Source: Geosiphon pyriformis (taxonomy: Eukaryota; Glomeromycota; Glomeromycetes; Archaeosporales; Geosiphonaceae). Taken from it: a stretch of DNA of 64,000 nucleotides. Positions 61,740-64,000 of this stretch are shown here, piece after piece. The notes beneath the pieces were generated by a model. The model made no database searches, was not told where the DNA came from, and saw only the letters and a program-made list of their open reading frames with translations. Every line of letters begins with the position of its first letter. Within the stretch, counting starts at the first letter, position 1. Where the stretch lies: contig JAAOMT010000514.1 of assembly GCA_016748015.1 (NCBI GenBank), positions 604,924 to 668,923 on the forward strand, read 5' to 3'. The position numbers were made by a program, and so were the translations under genes.

Positions 61740-61920
61740 ACATAAATAGTTTACTTAAGAGTTTTCAATCTCTAAATTTAAACTTGAATTTGGGTATTAA
61801 AATTGTTAATTTTTTGTTATCAATTATAATTAAGTTTTATGCTATTGTTTTGGCTTTAAAATATAATTTTGTGTTTAATAATGTTGAAATTGTTTTAATA
61901 ATCAAATAATTTTGAAATGA
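61740..61920 (+). pseudogene. Ghost of LINE RNase H domain
   Basis: Reading one frame gives LNLNLGIKIVNFLLS, then KFYAIVLALKYNFVFNNVEI and VLIIK. This lines up with intact copies' LELGIGVKVCGLLSS, AELQAVALALECVPSSSSV and VLYLDSQ. Nearly all changes are toward A or T, and the catalytic Glu and Asp are gone. No other domain of the element can be followed with confidence. Confidence 0.5.
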
Positions 61921-62400
61921 TCAAGCAAAACAGTATTAATGGTTTTTAAGAATATCTTTGGTTAGAATTTCTTTTAAAAGGTTGCTATTTTATCAAAATT
62001 TTGTATCAATCTTGTAATAATAAGAATTCCGGCATCGAATTTAAGAATTATATAAATTCTAATTGCAATTTACCAATTTACTAATATGAATGAATTTTAT
62101 AACATAGAAAAATATATTTAATAATACAAAACTCATAGTAATAAGGACCATAACTTTTAGGTAAAACCGGACATCCAATCAACTCTCCTTTAACCAATAA
62201 ATTAATAATCTGAACAGCAATAATTAGTTGCAGATACTATATTTGATGAAATAACTAAAATCTTAACTTTTGAGTGAAATTGACCAATGTTCAAAGTACT
62301 AATAAATATCTATAAAAAAATAATAATAATATAATTACTCGTCTGTGAATAATAAGGAATTAAATTAAAGTTAAAAATTACCTCAGCTCTCTATTTAATA
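61921..62400. other. Region before satellite, no gene seen
   Basis: About 480 bp of mixed composition with no readable frame or repeat. Confidence 0.4.
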
Positions 62401-63880
62401 AATAACTTTATATTTTTTGGGGATCTTATTTTTTGGTAGACGTTAACTACATATAGAAATTGTCAATGAAAGACTATAATTGAATATCGCTACCCCAGAT
62501 AATTTTTGAATCTTACCTTACTTTTTATTTCTGGTACGCGTTTGACTATGCACAGAATTGTCAATCATTGAATCCTACTTATTTTTTATTTTTGGTACGC
62601 GTTTGACTTCACATAGAAATTTCAATGAAAAACTCTAATTGAATGTCGCTTCCCCAGAAAATATTAAATCTTAACTTATTTTTTTATTTCTGGTATGCGT
62701 TTGACTATGCACAGAATTGTCAATCATTGAATCTTACTTATTTTTTATTTTTGGTACGTTTGACTTCACATAGAAATTGTCAATGAAAGACTATAATTGA
62801 ATGCTGCTACCCCAGAAAATATTAAATATTACCTTATTTTTTATTTCTGGTACGCGTTTGACTATGCACAGAATTGTCAATCATTGAATCCTACTTATTT
62901 TTTATTTTTGGTACGCGTTTGACTTCACATAGAAATGTCAATGAAAAACTCTAATTGAATGCTGCTACTCCAAAAAATATTAAATCTTAACTTATTTTTT
63001 TATTTCTGGTACGCTTTTGATTACGCACAGAATTGTCAATCATTGAATAGTATTAAATCTTACCTTATTTTTTATTTCTCTTACGCGTTTGACTTCACAT
63101 AGAAATTGTCAATGAAAGACTATAATTGAATGCCGCTACCCCAGAAAATATTAAATCTTACCTTATTTTTTATTTCTGGTACGCTTTTGATTACGCACAG
63201 AATTGTCAATCATTAAATCCTACTTATTTTTTATTTTTGGTACGCGTTTGACTTCACATAGAAATTTCAATGAAAAACTCTAATTGAATGTCGCTTCCCC
63301 AGAAAATATTAAATCCTACCTTATTTTTTATTTCTGGTATGCGTTTGACTATGCACAGAATTGTCAATCATTGAATCTTACTTATTTTTTATTTTTGGTA
63401 CGCGTTTGACTTCACATAGAAATTTCAATGAAAAACTCTAATTGAATGTCGCTTCCTCAGAAAATATTAAATCCTACCTTATTTTTTATTTCTGGTATGC
63501 GTTTGACTATGCACAGAATTGTCAATAATTGAATCTTACTTATTTTTTATTTTTGGTACGCGTTTGACTTCACATAGAAATTTCAATGAAAAACTCTAAT
63601 TGAATGTCGCTTCCTCAGAAAATATTAAATCCTACCTTATTTTTTATTTCTGGTATGCGTTTGACTATGCACAGAATTGTCAATCATTGAATCTTACTTA
63701 TTTTTTATTTTTGGTACGCGTTTGACTTCACATAGAAATTTCAATGAAAAACTCTAATTGAATGCTGCTACCCCAGAAAATATTAAATCTTACCTTATTT
63801 TTTTATTTCTGGTACGCTTTTGACTACATATGGAAGTTGTCAATAAAAGACAATAATTGAGTGCTATTAAATGTTACCTT
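62400..63880. repeat. ~158-bp tandem satellite, about nine units
   Basis: The marker CTGGTACGCGTTTGACTATG or a close variant occurs at about 62,531, 62,690, 62,847, 63,006, 63,176, 63,334, 63,492, 63,650 and 63,809, a spacing of 157-159 bp with one 170-bp step. Each unit holds two related halves: TTTCTGGTACGCGTTTGACT followed by ATGCACAGAATTGTCAATCA, and TTTTTGGTACGCGTTTGACT followed by TCACATAGAAATTTCAATGA. The array therefore grew from a duplicated smaller monomer. The step near 63,050-63,100 is a rearranged unit. Strand is arbitrary. Confidence 0.92.
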
Positions 63881-64000
63881 ATTTTTTTTAGATTTTCGCA
63901 GTAAATCATCGATAGATCGGGATCCTATTCTTAAATTGATCATTAATCCAATTAAAAGCAAGTAATTCAAGTTTAATATTTGGTTAGATTGGAATGCTAT

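Noticed and set aside
62400-63880. CRISPR-like array because of regular repeats.
   Set aside because: The unit is repeated without unique spacers, and the genome is eukaryotic; it is a tandem satellite.

Overview
This window looks like a eukaryotic, very AT-rich, transposon-rich nuclear scaffold, most likely from an early-diverging fungus. The combination of short GT-AG introns, fungal-type host genes and many decayed LINEs resembles arbuscular mycorrhizal fungi such as Rhizophagus; that assignment is inference. There are no operons, CRISPR arrays, rRNA or tRNA genes that I can support.

Layout. About 0.3-27.3 kb and 37.6-55.3 kb are occupied by non-LTR retrotransposons (LINEs) of one extended family. 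Five copies are essentially full length: A (+, 0.3-6.9 kb), B (-, 7.6-14.4 kb), C (-, 17.9-24.8 kb), E (+, 37.6-44.4 kb) and F (+, 47.9-55.3 kb). G (+, 46 kb) is a 5'-truncated stub. Two further elements, D (+, 14.6-16.9 kb) and its AT-decayed sibling H (+, 25.0-27.3 kb), encode only a gag/ORF1-like protein, yet D ends in the same 3' UTR as the LINEs and H in a decayed version of it. D and H look like non-autonomous partners. Each LINE has an ORF1 (RRM-like region plus CCHC zinc knuckle) and an ORF2 (AP-type endonuclease, reverse transcriptase, RNase H, C-terminal zinc motif). ORF1 and ORF2 meet at an ATGA or TAATG stop/start overlap in A, B and C. All copies are broken. Many breaks are Trp codons turned into stops and catalytic Asp turned into Asn, that is, G to A on the sense strand.

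A gene island at 29.1-36.1 kb carries three recognisable conserved host genes, which I could assemble as complete spliced reading frames: a METTL3/IME4 RNA m6A methyltransferase (559 aa, 11 exons, +), a dysbindin-like BLOC-1 subunit (306 aa, 10 exons, +) and the SAGA histone-reader subunit SGF29 (343 aa, 8 exons, -, convergent with the other two). A fourth host gene at 59.3-60.1 kb (3 exons, 205 aa) encodes a secreted, cysteine-rich, Thr/Ser-rich protein with a probable GPI anchor. A scrap of LINE 3' UTR lies just behind it.

The rest is AT-rich DNA with no gene I can support. It includes a dispersed ~0.35-0.6 kb non-coding repeat in three copies (36.9, 46.6 and 56.7 kb), ghosts of LINE 3' UTR and RNase H sequence, and a ~158-bp tandem satellite with about nine units at 62.4-63.9 kb. 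One assembly problem is visible: a 20-N gap at 51,719-51,738 is flanked by two apparently identical 604-bp segments, so the duplication is probably an artefact.
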